From an uncultured Pelagibacteraceae bacterium (GTDB lineage Bacteria; Pseudomonadota; Alphaproteobacteria; Pelagibacterales; Pelagibacteraceae): a DNA stretch of 60,824 nucleotides. Numbering within the stretch: position 1 is the first letter of the stretch; each line of letters opens with the position of its first letter. Under the pieces are notes generated by a model. It did no database searches. It was not told where the DNA came from and saw nothing but the letters and a program-made list of their open reading frames with translations. The stretch lies in contig CACHHJ010000003.1 of NCBI GenBank assembly GCA_902579585.1, positions 1 through 60,824 on the forward strand. The letters run 5' to 3'. Shown piece after piece: positions 44,266-51,710 of this stretch. The position numbers were made by a program, and so were the translations under genes.

Positions 44266-45184
44266 AATTTTTTTAGCAGCACCAAGGGGATTTTGTGCTG
44301 GTGTAGATAGAGCTATAGAAATAGTTAAAAAGACCCTTTATAAGTACGGTAGCCCAGTTTATGTGAGACATGAAATTGTGCATAACAAAAATGTTGTAGA
44401 AAATCTAAAAAATTTAGGTGCTATATTTGTTGAGGAAATTTCTGAAATTAAAGATAAATCTAGACCAGTTATATTTTCAGCTCACGGAGTCCCTAAGCAA
44501 GTTCCAGAGGAGGCGAAACTTGAAAAAATTTTCTATATTGATGCTACATGTCCTCTTGTTTCAAAAGTACATAGAGAAACTGAGCAATTAAATAAAAAAG
44601 GTTTTGATATCGTTTTAATAGGTCATAAAAATCATCCGGAGGTTATTGGAACAATGGGACAACTTCCAAAAGGATCTATTAAATTAATTGAAAAAAAAGA
44701 GGAAGTTGAAAACTTAAATTTTTCAAAACCTTTGGCATATGTAACGCAAACAACTTTATCTGTGGATGATACTAAAGAAATAATAGATGCTTTGAAAATT
44801 AAGTTTCCTGAAATTAAGGGTCCAATTAAAGAGGATATTTGCTATGCAACAACTAATAGGCAAGCGGCAGTAAAGAAAATTGCTCCAAATTGTGAAATGT
44901 TTTTTGTAATTGGCAGTAGAAACTCTTCAAATTCTGCAAGATTAGTTGAGGTTGCAAAAAAGTCAGGTTGTAAAAATTCCGAGCTAATTTTTTATGGAAA
45001 GAGTGCGCCCCTGGAAAAAATTAAAAGTTGCAAAACTATCGGTCTATCATCTGGAGCCTCTGCACCTGAGGAGTTGGTTCAAAATTTTATTTCCGAAATT
45101 AAAAAGGACATGGATGTATCAATTGAAGAAGTAGTGACAGCCAATGAAAAAGTCGTATTTAAATTACCAAAAGAACTAAATTAA
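44249..45184 (+). CDS. ispH: 4-hydroxy-3-methylbut-2-enyl diphosphate reductase
   Basis: Last MEP-pathway enzyme, giving IPP and DMAPP with a 4Fe-4S cluster. 311 aa. Cluster cysteines lie in 'APRGFCAGVDRAIEIV', 'IDATCPLVSKVHRE' and 'EDICYATTNRQAAV'; 'HEIVHNKNVVENL' and 'IFSAHGVP' hold substrate-binding His and Glu. It overlaps blh by 17 bp, so the carotenoid set and a precursor-forming gene are tied in one transcript. ispH, thrB, rnhA is the wider alphaproteobacterial order. Confidence 0.97.
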   Translation: MKQKIKIFLAAPRGFCAGVDRAIEIVKKTLYKYGSPVYVRHEIVHNKNVVENLKNLGAIFVEEISEIKDKSRPVIFSAHGVPKQVPEEAKLEKIFYIDATCPLVSKVHRETEQLNKKGFDIVLIGHKNHPEVIGTMGQLPKGSIKLIEKKEEVENLNFSKPLAYVTQTTLSVDDTKEIIDALKIKFPEIKGPIKEDICYATTNRQAAVKKIAPNCEMFFVIGSRNSSNSARLVEVAKKSGCKNSELIFYGKSAPLEKIKSCKTIGLSSGASAPEELVQNFISEIKKDMDVSIEEVVTANEKVVFKLPKELN

Positions 45185-46153
45185 ATGGCTATTTATACTA
45201 AACTCGATGAAGAGAAAATTGGTTCAATTATTTCCAATTATAATTTGGGAAATATAAAAAATTATGAAGGTATTAAAGAAGGTATAGAAAATACAAATTA
45301 TTTAGTAGAAACCGATAAAGGTAAATTTATTTTAACAATTTACGAAAAAAGGGTGAACAATGATGATCTGCCATTTTTTTCAAAATTAATGGTTGAACTA
45401 AATAATAAAGATTTTATTTGTCCAAAACCTATTTTAAATAAAAATAAAGAGTATATTAGTGATCTTAATACTAAAAAGTTTATGTTAGTAAGTTTTTTAG
45501 AGGGAAAATCTAAAACTAATTTATCTCCAGGTGATTGTAGCTCTGTAGGAAAGCAGGCTGCAAGGCTTCATGAAATTACAAAAAACTTTAATTTTAAAAG
45601 GAGCAACAATCTTTCTATCAAGTCATGGAGAAAAATTTTTGATCAAGTAAAAGATAAATGTAATAAAATTCATCCAGATCTTCCTAAATTAATTGAGACA
45701 AATTTAAATGATGTGGAGAAAGGTTGGCCAGAAGATTTACCTAAAGGCATAATTCATGCAGATCTTTTTCATGACAATATTTTTTTTAAAAATAATAATT
45801 TTTCTGGTTTTATAGATTTTTATTTCTCATGTAATGATTTTTATGCTTTTGAGATTGCAATATGTTTTAATGCTTTATGTTTTGATGGTATTAATGAAAA
45901 TTTAAGCTTTAATGTGACAAAAGCAAAAAAGTTTTTTGATGGTTATAACGAAATAAGAAAAATATCTAATGATGAAAAAAAATATATCAAAGTACTATCT
46001 CAAGGAGCCGCATTAAGATTTCTGCTTACAAGAGTATTTGATTCTATCAACACTGTTGACGATGCTGTAGTTAAAATTAAAGACCCAATTGAATATTTGA
46101 AACGTTTGGAGTTTCACAAAAACTCAAAAAATTTTGAGGACTATGTAGTTTAA
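45185..46153 (+). CDS. thrB: Homoserine kinase, ThrB (phosphotransferase/APH fold)
   Basis: 322-aa kinase of the aminoglycoside phosphotransferase fold, the type used for homoserine in Alphaproteobacteria rather than the GHMP type. 'YEGIKEGIENTNYLVETDKGKFILTIYEKRV' is the N-lobe, and the catalytic loop is 'GIIHADLFHDNIFFKNNNFSGFIDFYFSCND' (HxDLxxxN and D of the metal site). It phosphorylates homoserine for threonine synthesis; thrC for the next step is at 47.1 kb. Starts directly after the ispH stop. Confidence 0.93.
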   Translation: MAIYTKLDEEKIGSIISNYNLGNIKNYEGIKEGIENTNYLVETDKGKFILTIYEKRVNNDDLPFFSKLMVELNNKDFICPKPILNKNKEYISDLNTKKFMLVSFLEGKSKTNLSPGDCSSVGKQAARLHEITKNFNFKRSNNLSIKSWRKIFDQVKDKCNKIHPDLPKLIETNLNDVEKGWPEDLPKGIIHADLFHDNIFFKNNNFSGFIDFYFSCNDFYAFEIAICFNALCFDGINENLSFNVTKAKKFFDGYNEIRKISNDEKKYIKVLSQGAALRFLLTRVFDSINTVDDAVVKIKDPIEYLKRLEFHKNSKNFEDYVV

Positions 46154-46154
46154 A

Positions 46155-46583
46155 ATGAAATATAAAATTTATACAGATGGTGCATGTTCAGGAAACCCAG
46201 GTCCAGGTGGTTGGGCAGCCATAATTTTAGTGGATGATAAAATTAAAAATGAAATCACAGGGAGTGAAAATAGCACAACAAATAATAAAATGGAGCTTTT
46301 AGCACCAATAAAAGCAATTCAAAAATTTAAAAAGAAATCAGAAATTTCAATTTATACGGATTCGACATATGTGCGTGATGGGATAACAACGTGGATTAAA
46401 AAATGGGAAAAAAATGGTTGGAAAACTGCATCTAAAAAACCTGTAAAAAATAAAGATCTATGGAAAAGATTAAGAGATTTATCATCAAAACATTCTATTA
46501 AGTGGATTTGGGTTAAAGGGCATTCTCACAATAAATATAATAATATTGTTGATGAACTAGCACAAGGAGCTATAAGAAGATAA
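46155..46583 (+). CDS. rnhA: Ribonuclease HI
   Basis: 142 aa, cuts the RNA strand of RNA-DNA hybrids. The catalytic residues D-E-D-D are in 'IYTDGACSGNPGPGGWAAIIL', 'TNNKMELLAPIKAI', 'IYTDSTYVRDGITTWIKKW' and 'HNIVDELAQGA'-type end ('YNNIVDELAQGAIR'); 'WVKGHSHNKYNN' carries the mobile His. Starts 1 bp after thrB. The end faces the peroxiredoxin gene across 23 bp of AT-rich sequence with no clear hairpin. Confidence 0.97.
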   Translation: MKYKIYTDGACSGNPGPGGWAAIILVDDKIKNEITGSENSTTNNKMELLAPIKAIQKFKKKSEISIYTDSTYVRDGITTWIKKWEKNGWKTASKKPVKNKDLWKRLRDLSSKHSIKWIWVKGHSHNKYNNIVDELAQGAIRR

Positions 46584-46606
46584 ATGATTAAACAAATACC
46601 AAATAA

Positions 46607-47095
46607 TTAAATTTTACTTAAAAAATTTTCTGCTGCAGATAATTCGCACGTTGCAGTTTCTTTTTCTACCTCAAATTTTTTAACAATTTCATTTTCAACC
46701 AACATTGTGTATCTGTTTGATCTTATTCCTAGACCTTTCTCTGATTTATCTACTTCAGCACCAATGGCTTTGGTAAAGTTAAGAAAGGGGTCTCCTATCA
46801 TAAAAATTTTTTCACCTACACCTTGATTTTCACCCCATGCTTTCATAACGTTTGGATCGTTCACGGCGACACAGACTATTTTGGATACTCCCTTTTTCTT
46901 AGCAGTTTCATAATTTTTTATGTATCCTGGCAAATGAATTGCAGAGCAAGTTTTGGTGAATGCCCCTGGCATACCCAAAAGTACAATTTTTTGATTTTTA
47001 AAAATATTGCTTGTACTAATTATTTTTACTTCATTTTTTTGGTTTAAGTAAAAAAATTCAGAAACTGGCAGTTTGTCCCCAACCTTAATTTTCAT
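46607..47095 (-). CDS. Peroxiredoxin, Prx5 type
   Basis: 162-aa thiol peroxidase. The peroxidatic Cys sits in 'LLGMPGAFTKTCSAIHLPGYI' (PGAFTxTCS-x-x-HLPG), the mark of the Prx5 subgroup; 'VNDPNVMKAWGENQG' and 'GLGIRSNRYTMLVENEIVKKFEVE' (Arg of the active site) follow. It reduces peroxides with thioredoxin or glutaredoxin-type donors. A second Cys in 'ATCELSAAENF' could be a resolving Cys. Start overlaps the thrC stop by 4 bp, so it is the tail of the cox/thrC run. Confidence 0.92.
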   Translation of the reverse strand: MKIKVGDKLPVSEFFYLNQKNEVKIISTSNIFKNQKIVLLGMPGAFTKTCSAIHLPGYIKNYETAKKKGVSKIVCVAVNDPNVMKAWGENQGVGEKIFMIGDPFLNFTKAIGAEVDKSEKGLGIRSNRYTMLVENEIVKKFEVEKETATCELSAAENFLSKI

Positions 47096-48468
47096 TTAAT
47101 CCTTTCTAAAATATAACTTTTCACATCAGAAATATTATTTTCTAAAATATCATATTTTTCTTTTTTATTTAATATTTTGCTTAGTTGATTGGGCATATTA
47201 ACTTCTTTATTTGTCGCTATTTTAATCGTTTCCAAAAATTTATAAGGATGCGCTGTGCCTAGTATCAAAGTTTCATACTCTAAGTTTAATTTTTTTGATG
47301 CACCCACAGCGGTTGCAGTATGTGGATCAATAATAAAATCAAGTTTATCTGCTATATTTTTTATAATTTCCAAAGTTTCTTTATCGCTCACTTTGCAAGC
47401 ACAAAAATCTTTTTTTATAATTTTTTTTTGCTCTTCATCTAAACTAAAAGATCCATTTGAGGAAAGTTCTGACATTAAATTAGAAACTTTTTTATCATCA
47501 TTTTTTACAATATCAAAAAGAAGTCGCTCAAAATTACTTGCAATTTGAACATCCATACTTGGTGACAACGACTGTCTAACCTTGTTGGGCTTGTATTCTC
47601 CTGAGTTAATTGCTCTTTCTAAGATATCATTTTCGTTTGTGGCTACGATCAATTTTTCAATAGGAAGGCCCATTTTTTTTGCCATATATCCAGCAAATAC
47701 ATCACCAAAATTTCCAGTTGGAACTGAAAAATTAATTTTTTTACTTTTAAATTTAAAAGCTGAATAAAAATAGTAAACAATTTGACAAACTATTCTTGCC
47801 CAATTAATAGAATTTACCCCTGACATATTAATTTTTTCTCTAAAACTATTTTCTGAAAACATTTCTTTAACTATTTTTTGACAATCATCGAATGAACCCT
47901 TTATCGCTACATTGTAAATATTATCTGAACCTATCGTTGTCATAATTTTTCTTTGAATTTTAGATATTTTTTTATCAGGATGTAAAACAAAAACATTTAT
48001 ATTTTTTCTATTATTTAATGCTGCTATTGCAGCTGATCCTGTGTCTCCAGAAGTAGCAACTATAATATTAACAGTTTTATTAGCCGAAACTTTAAGTTCA
48101 TCATACATATTACCAAGAACCTGCATAGCTATATCTTTAAAAGCTAGTGTAGGCCCGTGATAAAGTTCCACTAAATTAATATCACCAACTTTATTTATTT
48201 TTATTACTTCTTTATTAGAAAAACTCCTGTAGGAATTTTGAATGAGATTTTTTAGATTTGCTTTTGTTATATCGGATGAACAAAAATTAAAAATTATTTC
48301 AGAAGCAAGGTCTGTATAAGACAATTCGCTAAGTTTTTTTATTTCATCTTCACTATATGTTTTAATATTTTTTGGTACAAATAAACCTCCATCAGGTGCC
48401 AACCCTCTTAGAAATATATCTTTAAAACTATAACTTTGATTTTTGTTTCTAGTGCTTATGTATTCCAC
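47092..48468 (-). CDS. thrC: Threonine synthase
   Basis: 458-aa PLP enzyme making threonine from O-phosphohomoserine. 'MEYISTRNKNQSYSFKDIFLRGLAPDGGLFVPK' is the typical N-terminal domain, PLP lysine lies in 'HGPTLAFKDIAMQVLG', and 'ATSGDTGSAAIAAL' and 'VPTGNFGDVFAGYMAKKMGLPI' are cofactor and substrate blocks. Start codon is GTG, overlapping the stop of the 57-aa gene as TAGTG. It works with thrB at 45.2 kb. Overlaps the peroxiredoxin by 4 bp. Confidence 0.97.
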   Translation of the reverse strand: MEYISTRNKNQSYSFKDIFLRGLAPDGGLFVPKNIKTYSEDEIKKLSELSYTDLASEIIFNFCSSDITKANLKNLIQNSYRSFSNKEVIKINKVGDINLVELYHGPTLAFKDIAMQVLGNMYDELKVSANKTVNIIVATSGDTGSAAIAALNNRKNINVFVLHPDKKISKIQRKIMTTIGSDNIYNVAIKGSFDDCQKIVKEMFSENSFREKINMSGVNSINWARIVCQIVYYFYSAFKFKSKKINFSVPTGNFGDVFAGYMAKKMGLPIEKLIVATNENDILERAINSGEYKPNKVRQSLSPSMDVQIASNFERLLFDIVKNDDKKVSNLMSELSSNGSFSLDEEQKKIIKKDFCACKVSDKETLEIIKNIADKLDFIIDPHTATAVGASKKLNLEYETLILGTAHPYKFLETIKIATNKEVNMPNQLSKILNKKEKYDILENNISDVKSYILERIK

Positions 48469-48641
48469 TAATTAGACAGTTTCTGTTCTTTTTTAAAATT
48501 TTTTTTCCAGGATGAGTTTAATAATCCTAATAGGATGAATGAGAGCACTATGATTAATAAAGCACTTTGACCACCTGAAGTTTCAGATATACAAACAGCG
48601 CACATACTTAGGACTTCCGAATTTAAACTATTAATAATCAT
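48468..48641 (-). CDS. 57-aa membrane protein with CxxC, in cox operon (not in ORF track)
   Basis: Small frame MIINSLNSEVLSMCAVCISE.. ending in a Lys-rich tail, too short for the track. It has an N-terminal CxxC ('MCAVC', about 13-17), one membrane helix ('ALLIIVLSFILLGLL', about 27-41) and the basic tail 'WKKNFKKEQK'. The positive-inside rule puts the Cys pair in the periplasm. ATG overlaps the ctaG stop (ATGA) and TAG overlaps the thrC start (TAGTG), which argues that it is a real coupled gene. A role in copper or heme delivery to the oxidase is inferred from position only; I recognise no family. Confidence 0.7.
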   Translation of the reverse strand: MIINSLNSEVLSMCAVCISETSGGQSALLIIVLSFILLGLLNSSWKKNFKKEQKLSN

Positions 48642-49084
48642 TTTTTAAAATAAACAAATTGAATTATAGCTTCTTTTATATTCTTTGTCACATTTGGGTC
48701 AACTAATAAAACCAACGCGTATTTTTCTTTTTCTCCACCTTTTAAAGTTTGCTTCTCATAACAAAAACAGTTCATTTTGGTCATATAGTCTTTAAGCTCA
48801 GGAGGGTAAACCTGAAAAGTAGCCATTGCCGATATACTTTTTTTACTTAAATTTTCTACTGAATAATTAATTGTTTGTACCTCACCAGGTTTTAAAATTA
48901 TATTTTTCTCTTTTGCCTCAAATTTAAAAGGTAAATCGCTATGAACACTTGTAATTAATTTTGTTTGGATAAGCTGGCTGTTGCTATTTTCACCTCTAAG
49001 AAAAACAAAAGAAGTAATTATAAGTATAACTAATGAGCTTATTAGGACAGAAATTAACTTTTTGTTTTTAGGCAAATTTATCAA
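48638..49084 (-). CDS. ctaG: Cytochrome c oxidase assembly protein CtaG/Cox11, shortened
   Basis: 148 aa, shorter than the usual 190-200. One N-terminal membrane anchor ('LISVLISSLVILIITSFVFL') leads to the periplasmic beta domain: 'SDLPFKFEAKEKNIILKPGEVQTINYSVENLSKKSISAMATFQVYPPELKDYMTKMNCFCYEKQTL'. The copper motif CFC is present. The Cys-containing block after the anchor in typical family members (FCxxTGxGGxT) is not seen. Cox11 inserts CuB into subunit I. Overlaps ctaB by 17 bp and the 57-aa gene by 4 bp. Confidence 0.9.
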   Translation of the reverse strand: MINLPKNKKLISVLISSLVILIITSFVFLRGENSNSQLIQTKLITSVHSDLPFKFEAKEKNIILKPGEVQTINYSVENLSKKSISAMATFQVYPPELKDYMTKMNCFCYEKQTLKGGEKEKYALVLLVDPNVTKNIKEAIIQFVYFKK

Positions 49085-49982
49085 CTAGGATTGAGATGAA
49101 GATTGCAAATAAATAAAGAATTGAGAAAGCAAATATTTGTTTTGAAATACTTTTTTCAGATTTTTTATCTTTTGTTTTCAACAGTTTATAACAAATAAAT
49201 ATATAGTATGCGCTTAAAGGAAAAGAAAATAGCAAATATATTATACCTAAAAATTCTAAATAGTAAGGAGCAACGGCTACTGGAAATAATAAAATTGAAT
49301 ACGCAAATATATTTTTCTTTGTTGTTTCTACACCTGATGTAACTGGTAACATTGGTATATTTGCTTTTTTATAATCTTCTGACTTAAAAAGACTTAGGGC
49401 CCAAAAATGTGACGGGGTCCAAACAAAAATTATCAAAAAAAGAATAATTGGTTCAATAGAAATACTCCCTGTAGCTATTGCCCATCCAATCACGGGAGGC
49501 AAAGCACCTGCTGCTCCGCCAATCACAATATTTTGTGGAGTCTTCCTTTTGAGCCAAATAGTGTAAACAAAAACATAGAATAAAATTGTTAGGGCAAGTA
49601 ATGCGGCTGCCATAAGGTTTGAAAAAAAATATAAAGCTCCAACCGATACAAAAGAAGATACAATACCAAAAACAAGTGCCTCATTTTTAGTTAGCTTTCC
49701 GGTTGGAATTGGTCTTAAGCAAGTTCTAGACATAACTTTATCAACATCAGCTTCATACCAACAATTTAAGGAACCAGCTGCACCAGATCCAAGCGCAACA
49801 GCTGTAATTGATAAGATTGCGTATAAGTAATCTACACTTTTATATGGAGCAATTAGGAAACCAACAACACATGTAAAAATAGCTAGAGACATAACTCTTG
49901 GCTTCATTAATTCAAACAAAGCTTTAATGTAATGAATGGTATCGAATTTAAACTCTCTTACTTTTGTATCGGTATTGAGCAA
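49068..49982 (-). CDS. ctaB: Protoheme IX farnesyltransferase (heme O synthase)
   Basis: 304-aa UbiA-superfamily membrane enzyme (about nine helices) that adds a farnesyl group to heme B. First Asp motif 'NCWYEADVDKVMSRTCLRPIPTG' (NxxxDxxxD plus the R-R-P block), and 'FLIIFVWTPSHFWALSLFKSEDYKKANIPMLPV' is the second. The frame opens with TTG at 49982; an AGGA 6 nt upstream supports this start, and no ATG occurs before the first conserved helix. Downstream of the oxidase subunits, 18 bp after the subunit IV-like gene. Confidence 0.95.
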   Translation of the reverse strand: MLNTDTKVREFKFDTIHYIKALFELMKPRVMSLAIFTCVVGFLIAPYKSVDYLYAILSITAVALGSGAAGSLNCWYEADVDKVMSRTCLRPIPTGKLTKNEALVFGIVSSFVSVGALYFFSNLMAAALLALTILFYVFVYTIWLKRKTPQNIVIGGAAGALPPVIGWAIATGSISIEPIILFLIIFVWTPSHFWALSLFKSEDYKKANIPMLPVTSGVETTKKNIFAYSILLFPVAVAPYYLEFLGIIYLLFSFPLSAYYIFICYKLLKTKDKKSEKSISKQIFAFSILYLFAIFISILVDKFA

Positions 49983-50000
49983 CTGTGATCCTATTATTAA

Positions 50001-50351
50001 TTATCCACCTAAGACAAAATAAATAAGCCTTGTAAAAACAGTGTACTTAGCTTCAGCAACCATTAGGCCTACAAAACATGCTATTGCAGTCATTGGCCAT
50101 AACAAAACATTTACAAGAGCATATCGTTCCCAAAACAGGTGCATAAAAAAAGCCATTATCAAACCTGCTTTTAAAAACATAAAGAATAAAATTAGAGACC
50201 ATCTTAAAAGACCTTGAAATTGGTACCAGTCAACCATGTAGGAAAAAAAACTCAGAACAAATAGAAGGCCCCAAATCCATAGGTATATTCCAATCTTATG
50301 GGTTGTAGCTGGTTTCTCTTTATTTTTATTTACTTCTGTATTTTCATTCAT
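50001..50351 (-). CDS. Cytochrome c oxidase subunit IV-like (COX4_pro/CyoD type)
   Basis: 116 aa with three membrane helices ('IGIYLWIWGLLFVLSFFSYMVDW', 'WSLILFFMFLKAGLIMAFFMHLFWER', 'VLLWPMTAIACFVGLMVAEAKY'). 'KAGLIMAFFMHL' is the conserved helix-2 block (K-x-x-x-V/I-x-x-x-FMHL) of prokaryotic subunit IV. It is a small accessory subunit. Lies 9 bp after coxC, inside the oxidase operon. Confidence 0.88.
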   Translation of the reverse strand: MNENTEVNKNKEKPATTHKIGIYLWIWGLLFVLSFFSYMVDWYQFQGLLRWSLILFFMFLKAGLIMAFFMHLFWERYALVNVLLWPMTAIACFVGLMVAEAKYTVFTRLIYFVLGG

Positions 50352-50360
50352 TGTGAAACC

Positions 50361-51065
50361 TTACCAAAGATAGAAGAATGCGAAAATAAAAACCCAAACT
50401 AAATCCACAAAGTGCCAATAAAGACCTAATATTTCAATTGAAACATAGTCTGATTTCATTGTTGTAAAAAATCCACGTCTACCTGTATCAAAATCTCCTC
50501 TGTAAACTTTTCTAGCAAAAATAAAAAGAAATATTACACCTATCGAAACATGGGTACCGTGAAAACCGGTTATCATGAAAAAGTAAGATCCAAATTGACC
50601 AGCACCAAAAGGATTAGACCATGGCCTCACACCCTCGTGTATTAGTTTAGACCACTCAAAAGCTTGCATTCCTACAAAAATTAGTCCACCAATCGCTGTT
50701 GCAAGAATAAGATGGCCACACATTTTCCTATTTTTTTCATAACCATATTTGACAGCTAAAGCCATAGTACCACTACTAGTGATAAGCACAAATGTCATAA
50801 TTGCGATTAGAAGTAATGGTACTGGCACTCCCATAAAATCAAGTGAAAACACGTGACTAGTATTTGGCCAATCAACAACAGTTGAGGCCCTTCCCTTCAT
50901 GTAAGAAATTAAAAAACAGCTAAATATAAAAGTATCACTCAATAGGAATATCCACATCATGGCTTTACCCCACTGTACACCTTTAAAAGCGGTTTGGTCT
51001 GAACCTAAGTCGCTAGGAACACTTTTCCAACCTTTAGGTAGATTGTCTAATGATGAGTCTGACAT
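50361..51065 (-). CDS. coxC: Cytochrome c oxidase subunit III
   Basis: 234 aa, five helices. 'KGVQWGKAMMWIFLLSDTFIFSCFLISYMKGR' is the N-terminal block; 'FGSYFFMITGFHGTHVSIGVIFLFIFARKV' is the highly conserved F-x-x-TGFHG-x-H motif; 'SIEILGLYWHFVDLVWVFIFAFFYLW' closes it with YWHFVD-x-VW. Subunit III stabilises the D-pathway of subunit I. A second subunit III-like gene lies 12 bp upstream. Confidence 0.93.
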   Translation of the reverse strand: MSDSSLDNLPKGWKSVPSDLGSDQTAFKGVQWGKAMMWIFLLSDTFIFSCFLISYMKGRASTVVDWPNTSHVFSLDFMGVPVPLLLIAIMTFVLITSSGTMALAVKYGYEKNRKMCGHLILATAIGGLIFVGMQAFEWSKLIHEGVRPWSNPFGAGQFGSYFFMITGFHGTHVSIGVIFLFIFARKVYRGDFDTGRRGFFTTMKSDYVSIEILGLYWHFVDLVWVFIFAFFYLW

Positions 51066-51077
51066 AATCAGTTTTCC

Positions 51078-51710
51078 TTAACTTGATAACATTAATCCAA
51101 AAAGCACTAACCAAACAGCTAATAAAAAATGCCAGTAAACTGCACAAATATCAATTAAATTATTAATTTCTTCTTTCTTAAGACTTCTTTTTATGAATTT
51201 AGATGTAGTTTTTCCCCAAAAATATATCCCTCCGATAATATGAAGGCCGTGAATTGTAGTGAATAAATAAAAAAAAGCATTAGCAACGTTGCTTGTAGCG
51301 TAAAACCCAGTGTTCATTAATTGATACCACACTATTAGCTGACCAATCAAAAAAGAATATGCTAAAAAACCAATAAAATATAAACCGTTTTTAGTCTTAT
51401 CAAAAAGATCGTTTTTTGCATATTTTACTGTTTGATGAAAAACTAAACTGCTTATTACTAAAATTCCCGTATTAAACCAAAGAAGCCAAGGCTCTGGCAT
51501 ATTTCTCCAGTCATGCACAAGCATTCGGTCGGAGTAAGCAACTATAAATAAAGAAAACAAAACAGTGCTTGCGGCCATTAAGGTTCTTAGACCCAACTTT
51601 TGTTTAGATAAGTTAACTGTCTGACCTTGATGATCGTTGTCAGCTTCTATTTGATCTTGTTCCCAAGGCTTTTCAGTTAGTAATTGAAAGATAGATTTTT
51701 TCTTGCTCAC
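51078..51710 (-). CDS. Second heme-copper oxidase subunit III-like protein
   Basis: 210 aa, five helices after a 40-residue polar N-terminus. 'YLFTTIHGLHIIGGIYFWGKTTSKF' corresponds to the TGFHG-x-H block and 'NLIDICAVYWHFLLAVWLVLFGLMLSS' to the YWHF-x-x-x-VW block, but the sequence is diverged from the neighbouring coxC and nearer to short CyoC/NorE-like members. It overlaps coxA by 4 bp. Two subunit III paralogues in one operon suggests a split or duplicated subunit. Confidence 0.85.
   Translation of the reverse strand: MSKKKSIFQLLTEKPWEQDQIEADNDHQGQTVNLSKQKLGLRTLMAASTVLFSLFIVAYSDRMLVHDWRNMPEPWLLWFNTGILVISSLVFHQTVKYAKNDLFDKTKNGLYFIGFLAYSFLIGQLIVWYQLMNTGFYATSNVANAFFYLFTTIHGLHIIGGIYFWGKTTSKFIKRSLKKEEINNLIDICAVYWHFLLAVWLVLFGLMLSS

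Noticed and set aside
46584-46606. Possible terminator between rnhA and the peroxiredoxin gene
   Set aside because: 23 bp of AT-rich sequence with no GC stem or T-run hairpin.
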